Below are positions 17,461 through 26,609 of a stretch of 64,000 bases of DNA, in pieces; position 1 is the first letter of the stretch; each line of letters opens with the position of its first letter. The DNA is taken from contig NZ_CP132294.1 of NCBI RefSeq assembly GCF_030734285.1, positions 744,001-808,000 of the forward strand. Reading direction: 5' to 3'. The notes below the pieces were generated by a model, which was not told where the DNA came from, searched no databases, and saw only the letters and a program-made list of their open reading frames with translations. The position numbers and the translations under genes are program-made. Source of the stretch: Natronococcus sp. AD-5. GTDB taxonomy: Archaea > Halobacteriota > Halobacteria > Halobacteriales > Natrialbaceae.

Positions 17461-17682
17461 TCACCGGTAGACGCTCTGGTATCGCTCCCGGTACTCGCGG
17501 AGCGCGATCCGAGCGCGGCGCCTCGAGGCGAACCCGAATCCGACCGCGAGACAGCCGTTTTCTTCGCATTCCCACCGGAACGTCTCCGTCGCGGAATCCC
17601 GGTCGACCGAGACGTCCGTTTCGCACCGCGGACACCGCCACCCCCACCGCGTGTCGCCTGCGTACTCTCTGGAGCGATCCAT
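17461..17682 (-). CDS. small zinc-ribbon protein (DUF7837-like)
   Basis: A 73-residue protein beginning MDRSREYAGDTRWGWRCPRC, with cysteines in WRCPRCETD and WECEENGCLAV that can bind one zinc. The C-terminus is basic and aromatic (REYRERYQSVYR). Haloarchaea have many such small zinc-finger proteins, most uncharacterised. The ATG at 17682 is the first that precedes the ribbon. Confidence 0.6.
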   Translation of the reverse strand: MDRSREYAGDTRWGWRCPRCETDVSVDRDSATETFRWECEENGCLAVGFGFASRRRARIALREYRERYQSVYR

Positions 17683-17822
17683 GTCAACCCTGCGTCGAGA
17701 TTCGACTCGCCCCCGAAAGGGATGGGGGTGCACATAGCGTCGCTTTATGGCGCACCCATCCGCTCCGCTCGAGTCGCGACCAGATCGAAGACGGTCCGGA
17801 GAACGAACGTCGGTCCTGCGCG

Positions 17823-18872
17823 TTACCGGTAGGACAGCTCGAGTTCGAGCGCCCGCCCTAACAGGTCGTTGTCGTAGCGCTCTTCGGTCTGGTCCGGTCG
17901 GCGGTCGTGGATCGTCCGCACCGTCCGAACCGTGTTGCGGAAGTTCTTGAACGTCGCCTCGTCGACCATCTGGCCGTCGATGGTGACCGCGCCGGTGCCC
18001 TCGCGCTTGGCCTCGTTGAACCGCTCGATCTTGTGGACGTCGCGCTCGAGTTCGTCGGGCGTCGGCATGTGGATCGTGTTCGCCTGGATCGTCTGCTTGG
18101 GGTACAGCGACCAGGAGCCGTCGAGGCCGAGTCGCGCCTCGTGTTCGACCTGGTCGGCGTACTCGTCGGCGTTGTAGAACGTCAGCCCGGCGCGCTCCTT
18201 GAACAGGTCGTCGAACGGGCCGCCGATCGAGAGCAGGCCGCCGGCGCTGGCCTCGTTCGAGAGCGCCTCGAGCAGCCCGTCCCAGCGCGGGCGGCCGTCG
18301 CCGAGGTCGCGGCCGCCGAGTTCGGCGGTGTAGTCCACGGGGCCGAACACGAGGGCGGTGAGCCGCGAGTCGGCGCCGAATTTCGAGAGTTCCCGGAGGT
18401 CCGAGCGAGCGCGGCCCGTCTCGACGATGATCGAGAGTCCGATCGAACCGTCGGGGTAGCCGTGTTCGCGTTCGGCCTCCGCGACGGCCGCGGCGGCGCG
18501 CTCGACGTCCTCGAGGCGGCCGACCTTCGGGACCACGACGCCGTCGATCTCGTCGCCGATCTCGGCGACCAGCCGGTCGATCTGGTCGCGCCCCTTCTCG
18601 CAGTAACGCTCGTCCTCGTAGCTCCACTCGACGCGGGGCCAGATCTCGCCGGGGAACTCGTACTGCGGAACCGTCTCGACGGTGTTCTCGAGTCCCTCCG
18701 CTTTCATGTCGGGGGCGGTGCCGTCCTCCAGGTCGGGGACGAGCCAGTCGGGCGCCTGGAAGCCCTCCGCCTCGAGGGCGGAGACGAGGTACTTCGCCGT
18801 GTCGTCTTTGGGAACGGCGGCCGGTGCGGTCTGGAACGTGCGGCAGAGTCGGATGTCGGTGTCGTCGGTCAT
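17823..18872 (-). CDS. mcl: beta-methylmalyl-CoA / malyl-CoA lyase (HpcH/HpaI-CitE family)
   Basis: A 349-residue TIM-barrel lyase that cleaves beta-methylmalyl-CoA to glyoxylate and propionyl-CoA in the methylaspartate cycle. Metal and substrate elements are visible: LVPDLEDGTAPDMK near residue 44, VVPKVGRLEDVERA near 113, LSIIVETGRARSDLRELS near 150, and the C-terminal SLYPKQTIQANTIH near 258. It is the last gene of the minus-strand methylaspartate operon, 38 nt after mch. Confidence 0.88.
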   Translation of the reverse strand: MTDDTDIRLCRTFQTAPAAVPKDDTAKYLVSALEAEGFQAPDWLVPDLEDGTAPDMKAEGLENTVETVPQYEFPGEIWPRVEWSYEDERYCEKGRDQIDRLVAEIGDEIDGVVVPKVGRLEDVERAAAAVAEAEREHGYPDGSIGLSIIVETGRARSDLRELSKFGADSRLTALVFGPVDYTAELGGRDLGDGRPRWDGLLEALSNEASAGGLLSIGGPFDDLFKERAGLTFYNADEYADQVEHEARLGLDGSWSLYPKQTIQANTIHMPTPDELERDVHKIERFNEAKREGTGAVTIDGQMVDEATFKNFRNTVRTVRTIHDRRPDQTEERYDNDLLGRALELELSYR

Positions 18873-18910
18873 GCGTGTGCGTGATGTGTGTTAGATCGGT
18901 CGTAGACGGT

Positions 18911-20101
18911 TCAGCTCGAGCGCTTGTGAATCTCCGCGGTGCGGGTCCCGGAGTAAACCGGTTCGTCGTCCTGGTTGAACGCGATGTGCTCGAATCGAAC
19001 GGTGCCGGCCTCGTCGTGCGCGGCGTCCGCTTCGGCCTCGAGCACGCGCGTGAACGCGTAGACCGTATCTCCGGGGGTGACGAACGTGTGGAATTGCTCG
19101 TCGTCGAAGCCCACCTCGCGGCAGGTTTGCTCGTCGGATCGCGCGTGGCCGAGCGCGGTCGACCGGGTGACGTCGCCGTAGGTGACGATGTCGCCCGACG
19201 GCGAGTCGGCCATGACGTCGGCGTTGTGGTGCTGCTTGGCCGTGTTGAGCGTCGACAGCGGCAGTCCGGCGACGGTCAGGTCGTCCTGCGTGCGTCCGCG
19301 CTCGTGGCGGTAGGCGACGGCGGCGCCCCGCTCGTCGGCCCGCTCGAGCGCGTCGACGAAGTCCTCGAAGGAGCCGCCGTCGGGGGTGACGAACTCGTCG
19401 GGGAGGTCGTCGCCGTCGTTCGCGGCCGCCGACGCCGGCGAGCCGCCGTCGGAGCGGAGTCCCGACGAGGATCGCGAACCACCCTCGGAACGCGACGCGT
19501 TCCGACGTGGATCGCGCTCGCTTCGCTCGCGCTCACCATCGGTTCGCTCACCCCCGTCCGTCGCGACGGGTTCCCGCCGCGGGATCATGTTCGTCCGCTC
19601 GTAGGAGCACACCACCTCCCCCGTTTCGGCGTCCTTCCCGCGGGTTCGCCAGGTGACGATCCCGTACTCGGGGCGCGAACTCGAGGTCGCCGTGCCGACG
19701 ACTTCGCTCTCGACGCGCAGTTCGGTGCCGGCGTAGACCGGCGCGCCGGGGAATCGAACGTCGGTGCGTCCGAGGAAGTAGCCGCCCTTCTCGCTTAAGT
19801 CCTCGACGGTGATGCCGAGGGTTGCAGCAGTGAGGTAGTCGGGGTGGATCGGCGGTTCGTCGAACCCCCGTTCCTGCGCGGCGTCGGTTCGCCAGTAGGC
19901 CGGATCGTGGTTCAGGGTCTGGCTCATCCACGCCTCGTTGCCCCACCGTGAGAGCGTGAGGCCGGGGTCGTGTTCGATGAGGTCCCCCTCCTCGAAGGCC
20001 TCGAAGTAGTTCCCCTTCTCGCGGGTCTCGGCCCGCTCGAGCGCCCGTTCGAACGTCTCCGAATCGGTCCAGTCGATCGATTGCGTGTCGTCTTCAGTCA
20101 T
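18911..20101 (-). CDS. mch: mesaconyl-CoA hydratase (MaoC family) with an unusual internal insert
   Basis: A 396-residue double-hotdog MaoC enzyme hydrating mesaconyl-CoA to beta-methylmalyl-CoA. The N-terminal hotdog carries GGYFLGRTDVRFPGAPVYAG near 104-123, and the C-terminal one PLSTLNTAKQHHNADVM near 280 and YGDVTRSTALGHARSDEQ. Between them, about residues 180-235 form a charged low-complexity linker (GERERSERDPRRNASRSEGG and similar), whose DNA contains a perfect 19-bp palindrome at 19486-19504. The start overlaps the end of mal by eight bases. Confidence 0.88.
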   Translation of the reverse strand: MTEDDTQSIDWTDSETFERALERAETREKGNYFEAFEEGDLIEHDPGLTLSRWGNEAWMSQTLNHDPAYWRTDAAQERGFDEPPIHPDYLTAATLGITVEDLSEKGGYFLGRTDVRFPGAPVYAGTELRVESEVVGTATSSSRPEYGIVTWRTRGKDAETGEVVCSYERTNMIPRREPVATDGGERTDGERERSERDPRRNASRSEGGSRSSSGLRSDGGSPASAAANDGDDLPDEFVTPDGGSFEDFVDALERADERGAAVAYRHERGRTQDDLTVAGLPLSTLNTAKQHHNADVMADSPSGDIVTYGDVTRSTALGHARSDEQTCREVGFDDEQFHTFVTPGDTVYAFTRVLEAEADAAHDEAGTVRFEHIAFNQDDEPVYSGTRTAEIHKRSS

Positions 20102-21371
20102 CCGCAGTCACCTCGTCCGCGTTCGCGAGTCGCTGCTCCCGTTCTCGTCTGGCGATCGTTCGTCGCATCTCGTTCTCGACGATCATGTACCCTTCGTCGA
20201 AGCCCATGCCGGGTTTTGCGAGCACCTGCGCGGCGTCGGTCGCGAGCGCGACGTGTGCGCAGGCGCGTGCGGACGTTTCCGTCTCGTTGCAGGTGCCGCC
20301 GAGGTACGCCCGGGTGTCGGTCCCCTCGCAGTACCGGACTGCCTGGCCGCTGCGGTGGATTCCGCCGAGGTCGGGGGTCTTGACCTGCACGACGTCGGCC
20401 GCGCCCGCGTCGACGAACTCCCGGACGTCCTTGAAGGTGTTACACCACTCGTCGGCCACGACGTCGACGCCGACGTCGGCACCCTCAAGCCCCTCCCGGA
20501 GCTCCACCATCGCCGCGATCTGGTCGGCTCGGTCGCCGACGTCCATCGGCCCCTCGATCTGGATCGGGTACGGCGCGGCAGCCTCCTCGAGCGCCTCGAA
20601 GTAGTCGACGACTTCATCCCGGTCGTAGGGGGGCCCGAATATCTCGCCGATCATCCCGTACACGTCGATGTGGAACCGAGGATCGTAGCCCTCCGGGCCG
20701 AGTTCCTCGGAGCGTTCGACGAGCCACTCGACGTACTCGAGTAGGACCTCGCCGTCCGGGCCGATCTTCTCGACGCTGTTGATCAGCCCGTGGGGGAGCA
20801 CCGGGACACCCTTGATGAACATCTTCTCGGCGTTCCCGTAGCGGGCGTCGCCGGACTGGCCGAAGACCGGGACCGGCCCGGTCGCCGGCTCCGTCTCGAG
20901 TTCGTCGGCGAGCACGTCGGTTTGCGTGGTTCCCGAGTCGTGGGCGGCCGCGGCGAGCAGCGCCTGGGAGACGCCGTACCGGATCGCCGTGTGGAGTCGA
21001 GTACCTTCGATTTGAAGCTCCTCGAGCAGTTCGGCGATCGCGAGGAAGTCGCTCGCGTCGCGGCCGACCAGTTCTTCGGCGACCGGCCCCTCGACCACCG
21101 GGGCGTACGCCTCGGCCCGGAACAGCGGGTCGCGTCCGCCGGCGCCGGAGTACTGGACCGCGGCGCAGTCGCCGCGGTGGACGCTGCCGTCCTCGAGTTC
21201 GACGTCGACGATGAGCGTCTCGCCCGCCTGGCGGATCTCGTCGAAGCCGTCGGTGACGGGCTCGCCGTCGTAGGTGAATCCGTCTTGGCGGGCACCCCGC
21301 TTGATCGCGCGCTGGTCGTCGAAGAAGAATCCGGCGTAACCGGGCGTCGCGTGGACGGCGTCGATCCGCAT
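20094..21371 (-). CDS. mal: methylaspartate ammonia-lyase
   Basis: A 425-residue enolase-superfamily enzyme that deaminates 3-methylaspartate to mesaconate. It starts MRIDAVHATPGYAGFFFDDQ. Barrel residues are seen in FHIDVYGMIGEIFG near 237, IQIEGPMDVGDR near 277, VVADEWCNTFKDVREFVD near 308 and VQVKTPDLGGIHRSGQAVRY near 333, where the Lys is the expected base. The start codon shares one base with the glmE stop (TGATG) and the 3' end overlaps mch, so translation is tightly coupled. Confidence 0.93.
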   Translation of the reverse strand: MRIDAVHATPGYAGFFFDDQRAIKRGARQDGFTYDGEPVTDGFDEIRQAGETLIVDVELEDGSVHRGDCAAVQYSGAGGRDPLFRAEAYAPVVEGPVAEELVGRDASDFLAIAELLEELQIEGTRLHTAIRYGVSQALLAAAAHDSGTTQTDVLADELETEPATGPVPVFGQSGDARYGNAEKMFIKGVPVLPHGLINSVEKIGPDGEVLLEYVEWLVERSEELGPEGYDPRFHIDVYGMIGEIFGPPYDRDEVVDYFEALEEAAAPYPIQIEGPMDVGDRADQIAAMVELREGLEGADVGVDVVADEWCNTFKDVREFVDAGAADVVQVKTPDLGGIHRSGQAVRYCEGTDTRAYLGGTCNETETSARACAHVALATDAAQVLAKPGMGFDEGYMIVENEMRRTIARREREQRLANADEVTADD

Positions 21372-22804
21372 CAGGCATCACCCTGCGGGCGGCCGATGAG
21401 CTTGCCGTCGCTGATCGCGTCGACGTCGTCGGCGACCATCCGGAACGACTGGTCGCGCCCCTCGGTGTCGGCGCGCTGCGAGAGCCTGGCTTTGTGGATC
21501 TCCTTGATGTCTTCGTCCATCGCGAGGTCGCCCCACTCGAAGATGCGCACGCGACCGTCGTCGTCGCGGGCCGGCAACACGGCCCCTCTCGCGCTGTCGC
21601 TCGGGGCGAACGGGACGTCGAGCGCCCCCGAGTCGAAGGCCTCGAGCGTCCCTCGAACGACGTCGCCGTCCCCGTGTTCGAAGATCGTGTCCATGAGACA
21701 GCGCGTCTCGCGCTCGATGAGGTCCTGTTCCTCCGCGATGCCGTCGATGTCGATTTGCTGTTCGATCGCCATGTCGATAACCTGTCGCGTCGTTCGGAGT
21801 CCGGCGGCGTTCGCCTCCTTCGTCGGGACGCCCTGGAACTCCTGCGGAGACTTCGTGATGACCTTGTCCGGCCGGGCGATGGCGGCGGTCATCCCGCCGA
21901 GCCCGATGACGCCGTTGGCGCGGGCCTCGTCGGGCGGGAAGCCGCCCATCCACTCGTGGAAGACGGTCGTCACGCAGACCTCGTCGGGGAGGTACTCGTT
22001 GCCCAGCTTCTTGAGGGCGTTCAGCGCGGCGACGTCCTGGACGACGTTGCCGACCTGCCCGTAGCCGAGGGTGATCGATCGCACGCCCTGCGTCGCGGCG
22101 AGTTGTCCCTCGACGATCATGATCGCGATCGCGATCGAGGGCGGCACGAGCGTTCCGGTGAGCGGGCCGAACGGCTCGCGGTTGATCCGCACGCCGCGTT
22201 CGGTGTAGGCCCCCGCCAGCCGGTCGACGAACTGCCACTTCTCGATCGTCTCCTCGAGCCCGTGGCGCTTCGTGTACGGGATATTGTACGAGATCGGGCC
22301 CCCCTCGAAGCTCTGGAAGCCGCCGGCGAACGTGATCGCCGCCAGCAGCCGCGCGTCGGGCGTGCCGTGGCGGACCTCGATCGGGGCGTCGATCGCCTCG
22401 ATTAGCTCGCGACAGCCCTCGATCCCGTGGTTCACGGCGGGGAAGCCGTTGAGGGTATCCTCGCCCGTCTCGCGGGCCTTCTCGAGGCCCTCCTGGGCTT
22501 TTTCGTACTCGTTGTCGCGGGTGTACGAGTCGATCGTCGTCGGCAGCAGGTCCGCCTTCCCCTCCTCGTGGAGGTACTCGAGCAACTCGATCTGGTCGTC
22601 GAGCCGCGGGACGCCGGCCCGCGGCTGCAGGAGCGGCTTGTCCGCGGACTCGAGTACGTCCGCGAACCGCTTGTGTGCCGGCAGCGACTCGTGGTAGGCG
22701 ACGGCCTTCTCGAAGTCGACCGCCGCGCCGGTGGACCAGTCGGATCGGATCTCTTCGTCGATACGCCGTAGCTCGTCGGATGGGATGCGTTCGTCTCGTG
22801 TCAT
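21371..22804 (-). CDS. glmE: glutamate mutase epsilon subunit (methylaspartate mutase, large subunit)
   Basis: A 477-residue TIM-barrel subunit that holds glutamate and the coenzyme-B12 radical site for the glutamate to 3-methylaspartate rearrangement. Recognisable segments are LLQPRAGVPRLDDQIELLEY near 52, HGTPDARLLAAITFAGGFQS near 145, GPLTGTLVPPSIAIAIMIVE near 210 and the later YLPDEVCVTTVFHEWMGGFP. It follows glmS with an 11-nt gap and precedes mal with a one-base overlap. Confidence 0.93.
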   Translation of the reverse strand: MTRDERIPSDELRRIDEEIRSDWSTGAAVDFEKAVAYHESLPAHKRFADVLESADKPLLQPRAGVPRLDDQIELLEYLHEEGKADLLPTTIDSYTRDNEYEKAQEGLEKARETGEDTLNGFPAVNHGIEGCRELIEAIDAPIEVRHGTPDARLLAAITFAGGFQSFEGGPISYNIPYTKRHGLEETIEKWQFVDRLAGAYTERGVRINREPFGPLTGTLVPPSIAIAIMIVEGQLAATQGVRSITLGYGQVGNVVQDVAALNALKKLGNEYLPDEVCVTTVFHEWMGGFPPDEARANGVIGLGGMTAAIARPDKVITKSPQEFQGVPTKEANAAGLRTTRQVIDMAIEQQIDIDGIAEEQDLIERETRCLMDTIFEHGDGDVVRGTLEAFDSGALDVPFAPSDSARGAVLPARDDDGRVRIFEWGDLAMDEDIKEIHKARLSQRADTEGRDQSFRMVADDVDAISDGKLIGRPQGDA

Positions 22805-22815
22805 CGAGCCACCAG

Positions 22816-23256
22816 TTAGGTGCTGACAGTAACCTGCTCCGACTCGGTCGTCGTGACGTTGAGGTCGCGCTCGAGCGCCGCGATCGCTTCCTCGGGGTCG
22901 GTCTCCGAGTCGAAGACGCGGTCGAAGCCGAGCTCCTCGAAGGTCGCGCGCGTCCGCTCGAAGTCGTCCTGTCCGACGGCGAGGTTGCCGCCGATGTAGG
23001 TGAGCGCGTCGACGCCGGCCTCCTCGAGGACCTCGTGGAACCCTTGACAGTCCTGCTCGGCGTGCCCGTAGAGCGAGGAGACGAGTACAGCCTCCGCGGA
23101 GTGTGCTACTGCGGCGTCGGCGAACTCCTTCTGGGAGGTCTGGACGCCGAGGTTGACGACGTCGAAGCCAGCTGCACTGAGAGCCTGCTCCAAGATTGTG
23201 ATGCCAACGACGTGGGCGTCTGAGCCGATCACGCCGAGGACGACTGTTCGGGACAT
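22816..23256 (-). CDS. glmS: glutamate mutase sigma subunit (cobalamin-binding)
   Basis: A 146-residue B12-binding subunit. The DxHxxG signature is GVIGSDAHVVGITILEQAL, with His15 the expected lower cobalt ligand, followed by VSSLYGHAEQD and YIGGNLAVGQ for the nucleotide tail. The ATG at 23256 is preferred over 23271 because a TATAAA box on this strand is centred about 30 nt upstream, making a nearly leaderless mRNA. It is the first gene of the operon. Confidence 0.9.
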   Translation of the reverse strand: MSRTVVLGVIGSDAHVVGITILEQALSAAGFDVVNLGVQTSQKEFADAAVAHSAEAVLVSSLYGHAEQDCQGFHEVLEEAGVDALTYIGGNLAVGQDDFERTRATFEELGFDRVFDSETDPEEAIAALERDLNVTTTESEQVTVST

Positions 23257-23283
23257 CGTATCCACAACCATGATGAATTCCCG

Positions 23284-23289
23284 TATAAA
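23284..23289 (-). promoter_or_regulatory. TATA box of the methylaspartate operon
   Basis: On the minus strand it reads ACTTTATACGG. It lies in the 150-bp divergent spacer between glmS and the CoA-transferase gene, so one region can control both halves of the pathway. Confidence 0.5.
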
Positions 23290-23408
23290 GTTAATGGTCG
23301 ATCATGATAATACTCCTTAAACACCCTAACAGCCCCCCTTTGGCACACAACCACACCTTCATTATCTATTGCAAAGGTTTTTGCGCCTGTCCGAGGACAC
23401 TCGGCTCC

Positions 23409-24602
23409 ATGGGTGCACTGTCGAATCTCCGCGTGATCGACCTGACGCAGGTGCTCGCCGGGCCGTACTGTACGATGTTGCTCGCCGATATGGGCGCGGA
23501 CGTCGTCAAGATCGAACGCCCCGGCGGCGACCTGATCCGGTCGAATCCGCCGTTCGTCGAGGACGCCGACGCGGAGGCCTACGGCGGCTACTTCCAGAGC
23601 GTCAACCGCGGCAAGCGAAGCATCGAACTCGACTTCACCGACGAGGAGGATCGTCGGGACTTCCTCTCGCTCGTCGAGGAAGCCGACGTCGTCGTCGAGA
23701 ACTTCCGTTCGGGGACGATGGAGAAGTACGATCTGGGCTACGAGACCCTGCGAGAGCGCAATTCGCGGTTGATCTACTCCTCGATTCGCGGCTTCGGCGA
23801 CCCACGGACGGGCGAGACGCACCGACAGGGCCAGCCGTCGTTCGACCTCATCGCCCAGGCGCTGGGCGGCGTGATGGAGATCACCGGCCAGGAGGACGGA
23901 CCGCCGACGAAGGTCGGTCCCGGCATCGGCGACCTCTTCACCGCGACGCTGAACTGCATCGGCATCCTCGCCGCCGTCAACCACCGCGAACAGACCGGCG
24001 AGGGGCAGTACGTCGACACCGCGATGTACGACGCGATGCTCAGCATGACCGAACGCGCCATCTACCAGCACTCCTACACCGGCGACCCTCCCTCGCGTCG
24101 CGGCAACTCCCACCCGACGCTGTTCCCCTACGACGCCTTCGAGACCGAGGACGGGTACGCCGTCATCGCGGCCTTCGGGACGAATCACTGGAACGAGGTC
24201 TGCGCGGCGATGGAGCGGGAAGAACTGGCCGAGGCGTACCCCACCGCCGCCGACCGCCTCGAGCACCGCACGGAACTCCGCGAGGAGATCGCCGCGTGGG
24301 CGGCCGACCTCGAGACCGAGGAACTCGTCGAGACGCTCGAGGGTCGCGTCCCCGTCGCGCCGGTCCAGAACACGGCCGACATCTTCGACGACCCGCACGT
24401 CCGCGACCGGGAGATGCTCGTGCCGGTCGAGCAACCCGGTGCGGACGAGACGGTCGAGATCGCCGGTTCGCCGATCAAGATGACCGAGACGCCGCCCGAA
24501 CCGGGCAGCCGAGCGCCGCTGCTCGACGAACACCGCGAGGAACTGCTCGAGGACGACGACGAAGCGGAACGCACCGACGCCGAGACCGCGGCGGACGACT
24601 GA
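23409..24602 (+). CDS. mct: succinyl-CoA:mesaconate CoA-transferase (family III), probable
   Basis: A 397-residue class III CoA-transferase. The N-terminus LRVIDLTQVLAGPYCTMLLA and the catalytic Asp175 in GPGIGDLFTATLNCIG are clear, as is the glycine loop GQPSFDLIAQALGGVM. Position opposite the mutase/lyase/hydratase operon suggests that it activates mesaconate with succinyl-CoA, as in the Haloarcula methylaspartate cycle; family assignment alone would not give the substrate. The C-terminal tail is acidic and variable. Confidence 0.85.
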   Translation: MGALSNLRVIDLTQVLAGPYCTMLLADMGADVVKIERPGGDLIRSNPPFVEDADAEAYGGYFQSVNRGKRSIELDFTDEEDRRDFLSLVEEADVVVENFRSGTMEKYDLGYETLRERNSRLIYSSIRGFGDPRTGETHRQGQPSFDLIAQALGGVMEITGQEDGPPTKVGPGIGDLFTATLNCIGILAAVNHREQTGEGQYVDTAMYDAMLSMTERAIYQHSYTGDPPSRRGNSHPTLFPYDAFETEDGYAVIAAFGTNHWNEVCAAMEREELAEAYPTAADRLEHRTELREEIAAWAADLETEELVETLEGRVPVAPVQNTADIFDDPHVRDREMLVPVEQPGADETVEIAGSPIKMTETPPEPGSRAPLLDEHREELLEDDDEAERTDAETAADD

Positions 24603-24697
24603 TCGCGCGACCGACGCCGATCGCGCGGCAGTTTCGGTCCGCGGCGCGGTCGAGCGGGAGAGTAATCCTTTTGCGCCCCCCACACGCACCTCGGAGT

Positions 24698-25018
24698 ATG
24701 GACTGGCCGCACGACCCGGACGGCGAGGAGGGAAGCGAGGGCAAGCGCAAGTACGACATGGCGATTATCGCCAAGAAGGTCGACGAACACGAGGACTTCC
24801 CCCTCGACCGCGACGAGTTCGTCGCGGAGTACGGCGACGACCCGATCCGGATCAACTACGAGCGAGTGGTCCCGCTGCGTGAGATCTTCGAGCACGTCGA
24901 AGCCGAGGAGTTCGAGACGATGGTCGACATGCACAAGGCCGTCGGCGCGGCGATGCGCGCCGGCGACTTCTGGGAGTACCACCCGCAGGGCGCGAACCCC
25001 GAGAAGAAACACGCCTGA
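24698..25018 (+). CDS. DUF5785 family protein
   Basis: A 106-residue haloarchaeal protein of unknown function, with conserved-looking MDWPHDPDGEEGSEGKRKYD at the start and DMHKAVGAAMRAGDFWEYHP near residue 78. It is acidic and soluble, with no cysteines. A CCTTTTGCG box about 28 nt upstream fits a leaderless start. Confidence 0.75.
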   Translation: MDWPHDPDGEEGSEGKRKYDMAIIAKKVDEHEDFPLDRDEFVAEYGDDPIRINYERVVPLREIFEHVEAEEFETMVDMHKAVGAAMRAGDFWEYHPQGANPEKKHA

Positions 25019-25083
25019 GACCCCCCATCACGGATCTGGATTACGTACCACTTATACGACGGCGTTCGAAACCTTCGGTCACC

Positions 25084-25845
25084 GTGACTAACACGCAGGT
25101 TACGCTCCTTCAGATCGACAACTACGGGCCGTGGACGGTGACGCCCGAGCCGCGACGGGAGGCCGACCTCCAGACGCTCCAGTCCCGGCTGTACGCCGAC
25201 ATCTCCCAGTTCGTCGGCAACCGCGACGGCTACGTCTTCTTCACTCGATTCGACAACATGATCGCCGTTACGAACGGACTCTCGTTCGAGGACCACGCGC
25301 TCCTCCAGGAGTCCGTCGGCAACCGCTACCCCGTCACGCTCAGTCTCGGCGTCGCGACCGGAAAAACCCCCGTCCAGGCGCTCTCCGACGCGACCACGCT
25401 GGTTCAGGATGCGGGAAGCGCACAGGACAAGAACCGCCGCGAGTGCCTCGAGGGACGCGTCATCGACGACGATCATCGGACCGACGACGACGTCCAGATC
25501 GCCCACTTCGACGTCATCGACGCGACCGGCGAGTACACGGACGAACTCAACGCGTTCGATACGTTCATCGAGATCGAGCAGGGGTACGCCTCGCTCATGC
25601 GCTACATGCGCGAGGCCCACGACAGTCTCGCGTTCTTCGTCGGCGGCGACAACGTCATCGTCGTTTGTCCGGACCTCGGGGAGGGGGAGTACGAGGACGC
25701 GATCTACCACGTCCAGGAGTCCGTCGACGTCGACCTCCAGGTCGGCGTCGGCCGGGGCGAAACCGCTCACGAGGCGGGGATCGCCGCGAAACACGCGCTG
25801 GAAGACTGCCGCGCGAACGGGACCAGAGTCGAACTCGGCTGGTAA
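25084..25845 (+). CDS. gch3: GTP cyclohydrolase III (GTP cyclohydrolase IIa)
   Basis: A 253-residue archaeal enzyme that converts GTP to a formylaminopyrimidine intermediate for riboflavin and F420 synthesis. The N-terminal TQVTLLQIDNYGPWTVTPEP, the cyclase-like FFTRFDNMIAVTNG near 55-70, and FFVGGDNVIVVCPD near 185 represent the two tandem ferredoxin-like domains. The start is a GTG. Length and pattern match the archaeal family throughout. Confidence 0.92.
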   Translation: MTNTQVTLLQIDNYGPWTVTPEPRREADLQTLQSRLYADISQFVGNRDGYVFFTRFDNMIAVTNGLSFEDHALLQESVGNRYPVTLSLGVATGKTPVQALSDATTLVQDAGSAQDKNRRECLEGRVIDDDHRTDDDVQIAHFDVIDATGEYTDELNAFDTFIEIEQGYASLMRYMREAHDSLAFFVGGDNVIVVCPDLGEGEYEDAIYHVQESVDVDLQVGVGRGETAHEAGIAAKHALEDCRANGTRVELGW

Positions 25846-25943
25846 GCGGTCTCGAGTCGGCTTTTAATCCTTGAAAGTTCGGTACGCGTTCACTTAACCG
25901 TGCCGGAGGTAGTTTTTAGCCCGTCCGTGGGCTTTGTTCGCAC

Positions 25944-26549
25944 ATGGAATCGGAACTGTCCGTCAGGGACGTCCTGACGACCGAATACGTCGGCGTCAGC
26001 GAGTCTGACCCCGTCCTCGGCGCCGTCCGGCTGATGCGCGAGGAGCGATCGGGCTGCGTTCTCGTCGTCCGCGGATCGGAGCCCGTCGGGATCATGACCG
26101 AGTGGGACGTACTCGGCCTCGTCGACGACGAGCGCGATCCCGCCGAAACGACCGTCGGAGAGATCATGACGAGCCCCGTCATCTCGATCGGTGCCGACTG
26201 GTCGCTCGCCGACGCCGCCACGACGATGGGGCGACAGAACATCCGTAACCTGGTCGTCGAGAGCGACGACGGGATCCTCGGTGTGCTCACCCAGCGCGAC
26301 GTCATCGCCGCCGCCGGTTCCTTCCAGGGCACGACGTCCCCGGCGAGCGAGTCGAACGAATCCCTGCTCGAGACCACCCGTCCGATCGACGAGACGGCTC
26401 GCTCCAACGAGGACGTCGACACTCAGCTGCTTCCGAACGGTGGCGACGAGTTCTCGACGCAGGGCGTCTGCGAGGTGTGCGGCTCGCTCGTGGACTCGCT
26501 GTGGGACGCCAACGGGCAACTGGTCTGTTCGGACTGCCGATCGGTGTGA
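25944..26549 (+). CDS. CBS-domain protein with C-terminal zinc ribbon
   Basis: A 201-residue protein with a CBS pair (residues about 5-60 and 70-127, with TVGEIMTSPVISIGADWSLA opening the second), a disordered acidic linker, and a four-Cys ribbon CEVCGSLVDSLWDANG then CSDC at the end. CBS pairs sense adenosyl ligands; the ribbon may bind nucleic acid or protein. A GTTTTTAG box near 25911 gives a promoter. Confidence 0.82.
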   Translation: MESELSVRDVLTTEYVGVSESDPVLGAVRLMREERSGCVLVVRGSEPVGIMTEWDVLGLVDDERDPAETTVGEIMTSPVISIGADWSLADAATTMGRQNIRNLVVESDDGILGVLTQRDVIAAAGSFQGTTSPASESNESLLETTRPIDETARSNEDVDTQLLPNGGDEFSTQGVCEVCGSLVDSLWDANGQLVCSDCRSV

Positions 26550-26609
26550 TCGCGCGTCGCTCGCCCTCGATAGCAAGGACTTTCGGCCGCTGTGGCCGAG
26601 CGACGGACG

